NCBI GenBank assembly: GCA_902805475.1
Contig: CADCSX010000007.1
Location: forward strand, 1,426,001-1,490,000
Direction of reading: 5' to 3'
Source: Entonaema liquescens
Taxonomy: Eukaryota > Ascomycota > Sordariomycetes > Xylariales > Xylariaceae
DNA length: 64,000 nt
Shown: positions 11,332-24,375 of the stretch, piece by piece
How positions within the stretch are numbered: position 1 is the stretch's first letter
How the letters are laid out: each line of letters begins with the position of its first letter
The notes under the pieces: generated by a model
What the model was told of the DNA's origin: nothing
The model's input: only the letters and a program-made list of their open reading frames with translations
The model's database searches: none
Position numbers and translations under genes: made by a program

Positions 11332-14300
11332 CGACTACGGATGCAAATATCAAATAATTCATATTAATGGTTTTGCGCTATACACCTTTTATTATATACC
11401 TATTATTGATACCGGCGTTTTGGGAGATACCAACGGGAGGATACTTTTTAATTACAACATTACATATTACAGGACATGAGCTGTAATTCCTTCACATCAT
11501 GGCATCGTGGCGGAATTCTTATCAAGAAGGCCCGAACCAGTTCTATGTTCTTAGAGATATTCATGTTAATTTGGGGATAGATGTTAAGATTCCTACTACG
11601 GAAGGACTCGCTCTCGTTCATTAAGGTCCAATGAGAAGCTTGGAATTGGGAATGGTTTACGCTTTCTTCTTTTCGTGGGCTCAAGGGAAGAGGATATGGA
11701 AGGATAGGTTGAGTTAGGAATCCCAACCGTTCACATTTACTCATGATTCATCCACACCCACACTCGTTTCCTGCAGCTTATCGCTCTCGCCTACCGGTGG
11801 CTTCAGAAGGGGAAGGAGTTCGTTATGGATCATGGTGTAATCTCGCCCACAGAGAAGGCAACCGTATGTACCTTAAGTGACAACAAAGTCATCTTAGGGA
11901 AACAAAATAAAAATTATAAGCATAGTTTATGTCTTGGCCATCCTCTCCGCGTGGGATCAACGATATGCGACCTTAAAGAAACGGCATATATCAAACAATA
12001 TGCAGAAACATGCATGCATGCTTATGTACATAAGGCATGACAGTAAGGAAGCTATGAATACCTATGTGGTGTATGTTGCAGCGTAGTAATGGGGATTCCA
12101 AGATATGTGTAGTCGTAATCCAGGGGCTCGATACTCGCCTCCGAAAACAACTCCACTCTAGAAGGATTCTGTATTCTGTGCATGAAACGAATTACTATTT
12201 AGCAGGAATTCTTTCACTACTAAACCCCCCCTCGATCTCCTTTCGCTCCCTCTGGTGCGGCTATTAGTGGGGATAGATGGATTTCCTATAATGTGCCTTA
12301 CATGACTCTTACGTAGGTAGCGCCTAGTAAAATCCATAGTTGCCACGCTGCACCTATCTCCGCGAGCCATGGCCTGGGGATCACAGTTTGACAGAATTAC
12401 CTATTTCCCCGACTTATATGATTCCTTTAGCACGTGATCCTGTGTGATAGGTCACCGGCCTAGAGTTCACCCCTTAATCCTCTTACGGAGATCGTTAATC
12501 TACCAACAAGCATGCTATGAGTCCATCAAATCTTTCCTAGTATATTCTACCATGGTTATTGGAACACTAGCTAATTCCGAGGAAGTGAGATCTTTAGATA
12601 GCGCCATCTAATACGTAGTTCAGCTACACTCAGTAGAGCCATGTAAATATTACGCCCTTGGTACATTCTTGAACTTCTGATCTTTCAGGGCATTCTTTTT
12701 CCTGCGTTTATACGGAATACTAGATCTCCAAATCTTGAAGTCTAGCGTCATCAACGATGTGTCCTTAAATCTTGAGGATCAATATATTCTCTCCTATGGC
12801 TAGATCCATCTTTGATTCGCCATAAAAGCAAAATAACCAGAGAGATGACCCTCATAGTCTAGTCTACGCCTGTGACTTATTAGGTCTCGACATGACCCCT
12901 TAGTTTCTGAGATAACGACGAAACGGCTTGTGATATGATATCGTTACCATACTTGAGTAACCATAGATATATGGTTTCGACGGTAAGACCACAAGTTCCA
13001 TTACCTATGTATATCACGTATAGATCTACAGCATAGGTTATATGTAGGCCTACTAAGCTCCTTTAATGGGCCCGGTATTCTATGGGCGGCCTCTCGACGT
13101 GAATAGACGGTGTACTCCCGGTCTTCTCATCGTACTACCCAACCTACTACCTAGCCTTGAAGTGCTTTCTAACTTCATAGCAAACACAATAAACGAGTGC
13201 AACAGAATTATAGAGACGGCAAGGGCCGCTTTACCAAATATAGCCGGTATCCTATGTACATCATATCTGTAATGCATTATAAGTAGATAACTACAGCTAC
13301 TTAGATTAGCTAGTGAGTGACCAAACCCTCGAAATAGAATCATCATACCAGTGAAGACACCCGTGATTCATCTCAAGTTGCTAAAGAGCCTCCTGAAGGC
13401 CTCCGTTGATAGCCAACATCTCAACAAAATACTCTTCTACACCTCTAAACTCTGGAATTGAAACCGCCACTGAATAAGATCTCAACAAATAGACGTATTG
13501 AGCTCGAGTTACCTCGTCTGAAGTTCCGCCTCCTGCTATGTGCTACGTCACACCACACGGGTGCCTGCTTCTTTTCGTGACCCCTCCCTTTTGCTAACCA
13601 GTTCAAAGGCCTTGTACGAGTTACTTGAATTAGCAGATGCTATTTTCGGATTTCCCACTTTCTGGGACGCCATTTCAGCCGAGAGCCGGACTTCGCTTCG
13701 TCTTCCCTAGAACATATATAGTATCGTAAGGGGCGTGATTTACGCACTACTTCACTACGTGATAAACACTGGTCACGACCACCCTCGCTGTCATAATGGC
13801 TATTGTATTTTTATGTAAGGTTAGGACGTGTTTTGGTTAGGGTAGGGACCTATTTAGCAATTTAATAAGCAAAGAAGCAAAGTCAAGATGTACACTACTC
13901 CGTAAGCTAAGACGAAAGGCTACAAAGGGAACAGTTTATCAAGGCTATGGACGATAGTCGTTCTTCGACTACTAACTACAATATCAAACTATCAAATTTC
14001 TAAATAGCTATGCTATTCTAGATTGAACTCCCACACACTACACTGTCTTTTGCCGTCTATTCAGGTCGCCTGTACCATGATAGCCTCCTCTATCACCATC
14101 TTGTGGTTACATATCTTCAACAATCGACCACCTAGGCGATGATTACCTTAGGTAATGTTCACCATAGCCTCAGTGGTCGTCATGCCCTCTTATGGCATAT
14201 CCTAATCTTCTCAGGCATATAAATCCTGGATCAACTCCCGCCATCCTTGGCATGTCCTTGGTTTCAGGTATCGTCCCGGGAACTCTACAGTGAATGAGAG

Positions 14301-14569
14301 ATAGCGCCGGTAGCCCTGTGGTCCCAATGCCGGATTTGGCTTGGAGTGCGGTGGCTTTCCACATAATCCTCATGAAGCCTGGCTAGGCTTCGTCGCGGTC
14401 TCCTGACCGGGGGAAGTAGAAGTAAAGTTGGAATTATGCACTTGCACATTCCTTGGCTTGTAAAATCATCCATGGTTCCTAAGTTTCACTTGTGGCTATA
14501 AGATATTAGGTTAGCGCTATTTACCAAGAAAAATCATAAAGATTTTAATAACGTACATTCATTCTTCAT
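11332..14569. other. Long gene-free stretch
   Basis: 3.2 kb with only short frames on either strand and no repeats of note. Frames at 11825-12040, 13066-13272 and 13080-13346 were inspected and have no domain, codon or splice support. AT-rich, stop-dense DNA. Confidence 0.5.
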
Positions 14570-17500
14570 TTAGCGAGAGTGGTGTCCGTGAGATCGTCTG
14601 TAAGAGTCCTGGACATTAGATGCCCTGTTGGAAGAAAGCAGCTTTTGGGAGATTTTTCCAATGGCTGCCAAGTGCTCCCTGGCTTCGGAGAAATTTTGCA
14701 AGTAATCAAAAGCATCCGGGGCGCTGAATTCCTGGAGGTAGGATTGCAGAGCCTTGTGGTGCTGGTGCCACTCCTCTACCAATGGCTGCTCCGCAGCTTT
14801 CATGGCTGCCTCTGCTGCCTGAGCATACCTGGAAGCATGCTTGCGGCTGCTGGTGCTATCCACGGAATCCTTGCTCTTCCTCTTCCGGCCCTTGGCCGAA
14901 TGTGCGGAAGATCCATGTCCGGACGGAGGAGATCCACTGACGGCATTAAGGGAATTTCCATTATCATTGTGGACACGTCTCATGTGGTCCTTCAGGTTCC
15001 ACTGGCGCGGAAATCCGTTTCCGGGAACAGCACGGTCACATCCATCATATGTGCAGAGGTAGGGCTTGTCACCATGGCCATGCATAGCATGAGCTTCACG
15101 CTCATGTCGGAGGAGACAAGCGGTTGAGGAGAATCGAGCATTCTCGCAAGATTCAATCTTGCATCGGTAGGGCTTCAAGTGCGAGTCGACAAATTTGCTA
15201 AGTTTTGGTTAGATTTTTAGACGCTATGAGACGATTGGGGACTAACTCGTAGTTGCACTTGAGCTTCTCGGGCTTGTGATTGCAGCTGGACTGGCCTTCA
15301 AATGGGCAGTGGAATAGTCCGTCGGCTTGCGGGTAGGCGTTCTTGTACAATGGGTGGTCCCGAGCGGAAGACTCACCATCACCGCTGGAGCGGCGCGTGA
15401 AAGCGGGAGGTAAAGCAAACATATCGTCTGGCAACATAACTCCATTGGGGTCCTCTGTGGTCATTAAGCCCATCTGGCGATCGAGGCTGATGACGTTCTC
15501 TACGTCAGAGTGTTTCCTCCAAATATCATAGCATATTGTTCAACATACCTTGGCGAAATGCCATCCATAATTGGCGAAGAATCATTAGTTCGCGAAGGCG
15601 AAGCATCCATCGGAACGGACCACGCATCCTCACCGGGGCCAGGTGTAGAAATCCGAGACTCAACAGGGCTGAGAGAACTCCATGTGGTAGCAGCGGGCGA
15701 GTTCCCCGTAAGGTTAGCCTCGAAGTTTAGCTGCATCTGAGTTGGGTCGATGTGCTGTTGCGCCATTCCTGAAGAGAGAACAGCAGGGGAGTATGGCAGT
15801 CCATCCGCGGATAGGCTTACACTCATGGGAAGGGTTGGGTAGAACATTTGGGAAGATACGGAATGGGAATCTGAGTCCTGGAGAAGATATGCATCCATCT
15901 GTGGATTACCTGTCATGTCAAAATTGGACATGTGCGAAACTTGAGGAAGTCTCGGCCGGCTCTTGTGTGCAGAGGCTTTGATTGTTCTGTTCTTGTGGCT
16001 TCCAGAGGAGCCTCGCGAGCTTATCCTCCGCATGGGCTCTGTGGTAGGAGCTTGGGCCTGCTCCGCGGCAATCCATTTGCTGGTCATGTCTTCCACGGCT
16101 TCATTCTGGTCCTGTCTGGGAGTAACTTGACCATATGTAAAATGGAAATCCTCTTCTCCATTGAAGTTCTGTGTTCCTTCAGCTGCTGTGTCCCATACTG
16201 AACCATGGAGGTCTGTATGTCCCGTTTGAGAGTAAAGAAAAGATCCGCTGGAATTGGCAAGCATATTTCCTTGGGAAAAAGAGCTATAGTCACTGATGCT
16301 GAGGTTAGTGTTCTGTTTTCCACTAGCCGGTGGTGAAAATCACGAAGATGCGCCCCAAAAATCAAATACAAATGGAAAATTTTCAGCGTGGCACAACTTT
16401 GCTCCTGTTGTCGTAATATTCATTAGTTCTTCAATACCTTTCGTTAAGTAGGGGGCATTGTGTACAAACCAGACTGAAATGTCGTATGCGAACTGAAAAT
16501 CCAAAGTAGGATCTAGAGAAAACGACATAGAGAAAGTGCAATCCCGTAATAGAAGATCCAAGTTGTAAACACACATTGGCCTAAACAGTAACTGAGAAAG
16601 CATATGTAGAAGATAGAAAAGGAAATCCGGCTAGAAAGAAACCAGGAAATTCCAGATCGGAGTGCCTATCATAGCACGAAGAGTTTAATGTTAGTCTACA
16701 TACCACACGCGGACAATCAGATATAAGAGCCGATCAAGTCGGCATGCAATGGCATACGTACTGTAGTCGAAAACACAATATGTGCAAATCCAATTGGAAG
16801 TTCCTGTGGCGTTGCTGGCTAGATGATCCCTAGGGTCCTTGGTAGAAGCGACAATCTTAACTAACACTGTTCCATGAAGGGAGGTCCTAAAGAGAAATAA
16901 TCCTTGGCTGAAGTCGAGTTGTCGTATACCCTTATGGTCAAATCCGAGATCCAGAGTACAAGTCAAGTGTGTTGGCCAATACTACCACTGAATATGAAGC
17001 AGCATAGCAGAAACGAGAGCGCCCACTCGCGAAGAACCAGGAGTTATTGCTGAAGTATCCGTAGGTGTAAAGTATGACTAGAAAATCCTTGGATCCGCAC
17101 TAAAATGTCCAGGCAAAGTCCGTAAAAGCTCGAAGATCAATTCACAACCGGTCCATGGTATTGGGGATCCTGTCCAGGGTCTGGTAACAATGCAACACTT
17201 TCACTGGTAACCGGAGAAATCTATCCTGGGGTTGTCTGTTGTCACAAATATTCTTCGCGGGCGATACTCACCGTAGGCTTAATGAGAGTTGATCTCTGAT
17301 AATATCTGTTTTCCATCTGAGAGACGTGGCGGGGTCAAGCTAAGACAACACCGTGAAGTGTTGACTATGCTACTCGCAATGAGCCTCAGAAAAAAGTCCT
17401 GGAGATTGATTCCTGGAAAGTTTGTCCTCCGGCATCCATTTGGGCTCCATTTCCTTGAAGATCCTGTCCCGGATTGTCCTGTCCTGTCCTGTCCTTGGGA

Positions 17501-17755
17501 AACGGAATGTCCTGGGTCATATCCTGGCAGAGCACAAAAGCAAAGCACTTGCGATTAAGAGAAAAAAGCAACGCGTACATGACTGTCGAGCAACATGATA
17601 TTCAAACAAAAGAAAGCAAACCCCCCCAATACTCCGGCAATAGAAATAGAAAAAAACAATGCAATATACCTCGCAGGAGTGTGGACGTCATCCATGTCTA
17701 AAGATGAGTTGAAGCCTGACATGTTGTCCTGGCGGGAAGCAACCATGGCTGTCAT
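14570..17755 (-). CDS. C2H2 zinc-finger transcription factor
   Basis: Proposed exons on the minus strand are 17670-17755, 15549-16298, 15247-15486 and 14570-15197, giving 567 aa. Introns 2 and 3 are 62 and 49 nt. Intron 1 is 1,371 nt, from GTATAT to an acceptor preceded by CACTAAC; it keeps phase and joins HTPA to SISDYSSFS. Finger 1 uses Cys371, Cys376, His390 and His395. Finger 2 uses Cys407, Cys412, His430 and His435 with a longer 17-residue arm. A Cys/His-containing segment just before them (FHCPFEG, CNYDKFVDSHLKPYRC) is typical of a fungal C2H2 class. The first 280 residues are Ser/Pro/Gln-rich, probably activation region, and a basic KGRKRK stretch follows the fingers. The last intron is certain. 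Intron 2 has an alternative acceptor. Exon 1 could be replaced by a start at 16264 if intron 1 is wrong. Target genes are unknown. Confidence 0.82.
17475..17494. repeat. TGTCC pentamer repeat inside intron 1
   Basis: Four perfect TGTCC copies within the long first intron of the C2H2 gene. Confidence 0.8.
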
Positions 17756-19742
17756 TTGATTCCTTGTGGGATTGAAACGAGTAACAGGCTCTCCGGATGA
17801 TCCCTAATGAATCCTGTGGCAAAACACTGGGACACGGAGCAGCAGTGAGACTGGTTTCTCAACTGAACTGGATACAGTTTTTCTCTGTCGACGGAGAGGT
17901 GTTGTAACAGTCGATCCTGAGGGTTAATAAACCACGGCCTGATGGGGTACTGATGGGTTGTCCTGTGGGGGGGACAGTGGAAAATGTCTTGGGTATAGCA
18001 ACAAAAAAATAAGCCACGGGATGATGAGAATGGTGATAATGGGTCTCGGTTGGGCAGAAACGTCAGGGTCTTTGGGCTGGAAAATAGGAGTGAAGAATGG
18101 ATGTTGGGCAGAGAGAGGGGACATTCGGGTTTTATTGTTGTGCCATAGGGAAGACTGAAGGATGGGGTTGGCCAACGCACAAGCAACGCACAAGAATTGA
18201 TAGGATGACATGATGCCAGGGTATTGTGCTTCATCGACGCCGTTGGCCGTCGTGGCCTACCACCCTGGGTATTGGCGCCGGGTTAGAAGTTAGCGAAGCC
18301 CAGCAAAAAATGAGCGAAATCCAGCAAAATCCAGTGAGAGAAGAAAAAAAGCAGGGAAAAAGTTTCAAGGGTGTGCAGATTGTTATCGACCCCGCTCCAC
18401 GACGCGCAGGATAAGATCCACGAACTTGGAAATAATTGGTTAATTATGGGCCACTTGCCTGGTTACTGACCTGTTTCTAACAGACTACTGGCTGACCGCT
18501 GCTGCAACTGCTACCTAATAATTTCCCTCCACCTTCCTTCAATGTCCTTTTTTCCACGGCTGCCATGTCTACTGAACACTGCGCTGGCCGTGATGGCCGT
18601 GATGGCCGTGATAACCCTTTAGTTACTGCACTTGTAATAGGCTCGCAGGGCTCGGTCCGTAACCATGTGGGGACCCTGATCGTTGTCGACAGCCTATTGA
18701 CTGTAGCTTATGCAGCATGACGACGTTTGACGAGGGGTCTTTCCGTCGCTGAAGTCAGCCAGCACATCACTGCATTGGCACTACATTCGAAGTGCATTAT
18801 TATGCATTACTACTGGCACGAGCCATGCGCCAGTCGCGGAAATTTGTGTAATATTCGCCCGTCTTCTTAAAACCCTCATGCCAGCACGGCACCATCGATA
18901 TTGTGCATCACCAGGTCTTCGTTCGGATTCTCGGCGAGCAAGAAAAAAAAAGGAAAAAAAAAAAAGATGATAGACCTTAGATGTCGGTGCAATTGCGCGT
19001 ATTTCGCATTGGAATTATCGACGATGAATAGTCGGTGAGCGAGAAAAGAGAGGAGAAGAAGAAAAAAGAAATACGAGTGGTTGTCTCATCTAGCATCAAT
19101 CAGATCCAATGGTATCGAAGTGCTTGAATTAATTGGCGCTAAATGGGCACATTAGCCCTTAGTTCCCCGTCTTGTCATGTATGACAATTGACATTTGACA
19201 ATCTTTTTTTTCAAGCTGGTCCCTTGAATACCTACCTCCTATGGTAGTTGATTTGCTGGTTCCAATTCGATCCGCTATTCGAATTCGCCCTGACAAATTG
19301 GTTATCCGCATCATCCGACCGAAAAGAAGGGAAATGGGAATATTTTCTTTCCGCTACATTCTCTATACTCATAATGTAGTATCAGGACAACCCGATTTTT
19401 TAACCCGCCGTGGCCGCATAAACGGTTGATATCGGCAGCAAGAGAAGAGATACCTTGGTCGGGTTTGTGTAGGATACCAGTGTTGGGGGACGGCGAGGCT
19501 GGGATGTGGGTTGACCAGATGTCGCTCAGTTCCCCCAACGGGTCCGAGGGTGACAGCCTCAGTTTTTGCTCGATACGGCCATGCCTATCCGGCGTTATCG
19601 TACCCTACCTATGGATTTGTAAAATGGTATTAACTTAAGGTATCTTGACCTGATTCAGGCGCGATGCTATATACAGTACAATTCCGGTCTCTCATCATGC
19701 CGGATACATTTATACAAGCAAGCCAGATATTCACTTTTTTCA
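17756..19742. other. Promoter and leader of the C2H2 gene; 3' flank of the Zn2Cys6 gene
   Basis: On the minus strand 17756-18240 is pyrimidine-rich and carries two overlapping open frames (17752-18234 and 17924-18211), best read as a leader. A 9-bp tandem repeat lies at 18585-18611 and an A-rich run at about 18940-18965. No other gene is seen. Confidence 0.55.
18585..18611. repeat. 9-bp tandem repeat (TGGCCGTGA)
   Basis: Three perfect copies of TGGCCGTGA, in the upstream region of the C2H2 gene. Confidence 0.9.
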
Positions 19743-21747
19743 TCAGCAATTCCTGGCACTCTGGTCATCGACGTTTCTCACGTTTCCCACATTGTACCAT
19801 TTGCAGGATGCTTTTTCACTTTTCCAGACTGCCTCTTCCCATACTGCCTTGAGTTCCATCTCACCATCAAAGCCATCCTCCCAGGCGAAGAGCCTCAATG
19901 TCGACTTGGCAGCTTCCCAATTCTTAATCTTCAGCACGCGGCTCACGAGGTTGATCTTATCCAAGTATACATCCCGGAAAACCTTCATCTGTTTCCTCTC
20001 GAGACTGTCACTGGTCTTAGCGGCCATTGTGGCACACGCGCCAAACATGACAGACCAAAACCAGAGTGACTGGCTGTATTGGCCCGTCTGCATGGGCATC
20101 TCGGTGCGACACACATCCGCGAGTAACTGCTCAATGAACCAATTAAGTATGAATGAGTCAACCGTGCCCTCGCGTATGATCACGTAGAGATAGAAGTAGC
20201 ACGCCATGAACCCGGATCTACTGCTATCGACCGATTTGAGAGGCGATAAGACATTACTGTCGCTTACCCGGGAGTTGGGTGCCTTTTTCGCCAGGATTTC
20301 AGAGAGTGGCTCCTTCGAATCATACGAACTGCCCAACATTTGCAGGCTATAGATTGGCCGAAGCGCAACTCGGAGCAGTGATATTATCACGGACTGGTGT
20401 ACTAGGTCTGTTCGGCTAATGTCAAGGATATCCCAAACAGGGCGGCTAGAAACGCTTCTTGCTGCCCTACGAGGGTGCGTTAGCCTTAATCACATTGAAA
20501 GGCATATCTAGCAGGGACAAGGCTGATTATACGTACATCAGGATCATTCGTTGAAGCAAGCCCATCTTCCTAGGGCATCTGTCTTCGCCTTGTAATTCCT
20601 TGATTTTCGCGAGCCCGCGTAGATGCGATGTTACGGCGTCGACAGACTCCAGGGCATTCTAAAACTTGTTAGTAGGCTGAGTGAAGCATCCTTCTCGGGA
20701 TATCACGTACTTCGACCAGGGCGAGGCTCGACACGGCTGCAATTGTGCCATCGTGGATAGCAGCATCTGGATTCCTCAGCTGATCCGTGACGAATCGTAT
20801 CGCTTGTAGCTTGTGATAGAGGTAAGGGACTCGAAAGTGCTCGACATCGCCGGTGCACCATGCCCAATGCAGGACAGTCATTAACAATGCAGCATGGAGG
20901 AACCCGGGATGTGACAAGGCTTTGTGAACACTAGGCATATACGAGTCAGGCCGAGTCTCTCGAGTACCAAGCTCCGCCCCACGGACATATTCTGGTCGTC
21001 TACTCACATGAACGAGTCCGCACTTCTTTCGACCCGCGTTGTGTACAGTACCCTTGTATTTGCAACTGGGCATCAACGACTCGTTAGTCTCCGCTACCAC
21101 GCCTCGCCGAACATGATCAAGATCACTTACAGAGTTGGAATAACGACCGTGACTTGTGGGGCATATCGTATGAGGTTCCTAGGAACGGGTCTTTCAGAGG
21201 AGTGTCTACCAAGGGCAGGCAAGGTTCGGCAGATTCGTGAGGCTCTCTAGATCCAGCCCTGGACCCGGACCCACGCCCGGGCTCCGGGGTAACAGACCCA
21301 GCATCTCCGTCCGGGTAGCCACATTCTCCACCATGTCGAAGACAGTATGTACTACAGTATAGTCAGCCTCACTGGAAAGCGCTTCACGATAGATCCAATA
21401 GTGTAGTGTGACGGAAATGAGGCTCCGTATCGCGTATAGGTAGGCAACAGTATAAATTGGCTAGGCATACGTGAAGCATCTGCGGGTAATAGACGCGAAG
21501 TAACGCTTCCTGGTCGGTGTTGGGCACCAATCACCTGCACAACTTGCGGCAGCGTATTTCGTATACTTATATACAAATCCCGCATCGGCCAACGGAATAT
21601 CATATCAGGAACTTACCAGAGCGGTTTCCTCTCGTCGCACCGGATGTGCTTCGTCTTGCATGTGGAACAACCGTTTCTCGACCTGCGATGAAACTTGCGT
21701 TGACGCTGGCGCTGGATGGTTGGAGCTGATTCAGCCATCGTATCCAT
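19743..21747 (-). CDS. Zn2Cys6 fungal transcription factor
   Basis: Six exons on the minus strand, 21617-21747, 21131-21351, 21008-21065, 20711-20930, 20537-20658 and 19743-20466, give 491 aa. The introns are 265, 65, 77, 52 and 70 nt. Splicing the first one rebuilds a perfect zinc cluster with Cys27, Cys30, Cys37, Cys44, Cys47 and Cys54 (C-x2-C-x6-C-x6-C-x2-C-x6-C), the fourth Cys codon being split by the intron. A basic run precedes it. The C-terminal half is a fungal-specific regulatory domain with recognisable blocks: LSHPGFLHA, LHWAWCTG, PYLYHKL, DGTIAA, and a C-terminal WEDGFDGEM. The protein is expected to be a nuclear, DNA-binding regulator; no target can be inferred. The 58-nt exon 3 rests on phase plus a CTAAC branch, so it is the least certain junction. 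Confidence 0.87.
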
Positions 21748-21917
21748 GCGAAGTTCGTAAGCTACTAATACCGGATCTTGAGTCCAAAGGGGGTATCACG
21801 AGGAAAGGGGAATACACGGTCATAAAAACATGTTCTTTGTGTGACCTCTTCTCATGTCAATATATGATTATTAACCTCGTCAGGCAGAAGAATTTCCTCG
21901 ATTCAGGAGCGAGTTAG

Positions 21918-21929
21918 CCCCCCCCCCCC
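21918..21929. repeat. Poly-C run
   Basis: Twelve consecutive C in intergenic DNA. Confidence 0.9.
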
Positions 21930-24044
21930 TGACTGCGGGCGGTGATTTCATTGAACCACTCCCCGTGTTCCGTCGAATCCTACCCCCTTGTGGCATTGTA
22001 TTCCAGAAAAGACCCACTGTCAGCATTCGACGACGGCTAGATCCCGCTGGTCAATGCTCAGCCTTAGGTAGATTCTTATTAATACCGGTAAGGTGTAAGA
22101 TTACCCACATACAAATACAATGCTTAGCTTACAGGTTACATAACACCATCACGCGGCATCCGATCAAGGACGGGTATATTGAGCAATTACTGGTCTCTTC
22201 TCTTGGGCTTGCTTCTGCACGTATATGAAGGCCTTTAGTTGAAGAGTTACACTAGCCATAAAGTGAACACAAGTTTACCTATTAATAGAATTTCCAATCT
22301 ACAACCTCATCCCAGCAGGCAGACGTTTTCCGGATATGTGGGACCAGATATGGGGGAATATCTCGATTGGTAACTTATGTCAGGCTGGTACTCCTTTATA
22401 AGATACTAGAGAAACATCGTGCGATCCTACGGTTGAGCTGAGCGGCCAATGTTCTCGAATAGTCGACTCGGAAAAGCATTGTACTAATTAGGTTATCACT
22501 ACGTGCGAAAATACCTATTTAAGGCAATGCTAAGTGACATTGGCCCCAGTGGCCTGCCCCCCTATTGTAAGGCTAGTGCAAACATCTAACACTAGAAAAG
22601 GTGCCTCTGATGTAGTCGATGGTTCAGTGAGATGGAGAAAGGTCACTTTCCGTTATACCCGGGCTTTTCTTACAACCGCAAGCTTCCCATTGCTTCTTTT
22701 AGGCCTTTCATATAATTGAATCTAGCAGTATCATAGGAGTCAACAATGTAACTATTACTAGGATTTGGTTATAAGTCGCTGCAGCTCATATTGCGACCGT
22801 TACAGAAGAAGCAAAAGCCTTTCAGCTGACATATCGCGCAAGTTCATGGCCGAGGAGGCTCGGCATGTTATTCGACCCAAGCCATAATACTACCACGTGT
22901 GAGCAGGTATCCTTTTCTGCATTTGACGTACCGGATGGCTGCTTGCGACATTTCATACTTCCCGAATGCTCGTCATTGTTACACACCTCGCCTCTTTTCC
23001 TCGACTTCTTCGTTGCTACCCTGCCACTCTCACCTTTTCTTACTCCACGCAGGTATGAGCCGCCCTTTATGAATGAAATAGTGGCGTGTACATCAGTCAA
23101 GTTTAGGAGAATAAGTATGAAAAGTTAGGACTACGAAAAGAACCATTGCATAATGCCAAGTCAATGCTCTTCCCTTAGTAAGAAAATTATGGATAAGAAG
23201 AACCGGCCGTAGGGACGGCAATGCGAGAAACAAGAAGTCCTTCCTTAACCGTTATTTGATGGGGTAACACTTGGTTTCCAATGAACAACCAGTCAGCCTT
23301 CATACCTACATAGTACATCCCGAGTCCTTCCAGATTGTATGTAGGGCTGACATGGCTTGACTGGCCAATTATATGTGGAGGCTACCACTTAATTCCAACA
23401 TGAACAAGGTCACTCATCATACCCTACAATCTCACGCACCTTAAATTTCTATTTTATGGAACACATCCGAGAGCGATGGATGTTAGGTTCCATATACTCC
23501 AGCTGAGCACATATCAACGTACGACATAATCCATCTGAACTGACCTGTCATGAGACAAGGGTGAAGAGATAGATCAAGAGGCTATTATACGTTCCCAGAG
23601 TCCTAGGTGATACGGAAGAGCATAAGATCGTGCCCATTTTCTTCGGACCCAAGTTTTGTTTACATAGTTAGTACATGTCCTGGCGCATGGTTCCGTATAA
23701 ATTCTTGGGGGGGGTAAGCTTCTATTTACATCGAAAACCGTTGCAGCGCAGTGGATCAGGTTTCTTGTCAAAGTGTCATGAGATAGGCGTAAGACAACAT
23801 GTCTTACAAGAGTTTAAGAGGAGGTAGTTACATATACCTCTTCGAGCAACACGCAGCAATATGTACCGAGGTTAACAACTGAATGCGCTGTTAGGTAGGC
23901 ACATACCCTATTTTAACCGTATCTAGCGCCTTTTCGTAGTTGACAATTTTATAACTAGTTGAACCATCAACTGAATTCAATATCTTAGGTCCCTAAGATA
24001 AACAGAAATAGCGGACTTACGGAGGAAGGCCCATAGGGGGGAGA

Positions 24045-24056
24045 GGGGGGGGGGGG
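24045..24056. repeat. Poly-G run in a G-rich segment
   Basis: Twelve consecutive G preceded by GGGGGGAGA; the segment 24035-24064 is almost pure purine. Confidence 0.9.
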
Positions 24057-24345
24057 CATGGGGTACCTTACGCGACTAGGATAATATGGTCAATGCGTTT
24101 TATAAGTTCCAATTCTTCATCTCGATATGATCTTATCTCCATCAACTTCTTTAAACTTAAAAAGAAATACTACAGTAAATTGATCTCGTTACGATCACAA
24201 TCCCTAACCATACCCCATAGTTTTTCAATGATCCCAAACAAATCGTAGAGTCTAGGCATTACTATGAAATGACGATATCAAGGTGTGGAATCCCGAATAC
24301 GTGGTAAGTGGTCGGCGAGCCAACTCACATGCTCGCAGCAACTGC

Positions 24346-24375
24346 TCGCATCGCATCGCATCACATCGCATCGCA
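24346..24375. repeat. TCGCA pentamer tandem repeat
   Basis: Six TCGCA units in a row, the fourth changed to TCACA. Confidence 0.9.

Noticed and set aside
14579..15127. 182-codon plus-strand ORF
   Set aside because: Antisense of the C2H2 finger exon, whose zinc ligands and splice sites are clear.
16340..16603. 87-codon minus-strand ORF inside the long C2H2 intron as an extra exon
   Set aside because: Direct splicing of 17670 to 16298 already preserves phase, and the ORF has no flanking splice sites that improve the model.
21094..21130. 37-nt intron alternative for intron 2 of the Zn2Cys6 gene
   Set aside because: Too short and it removes the LYTTRVERSADSF block; the 65-nt intron with a CTAAC branch fits the family better.
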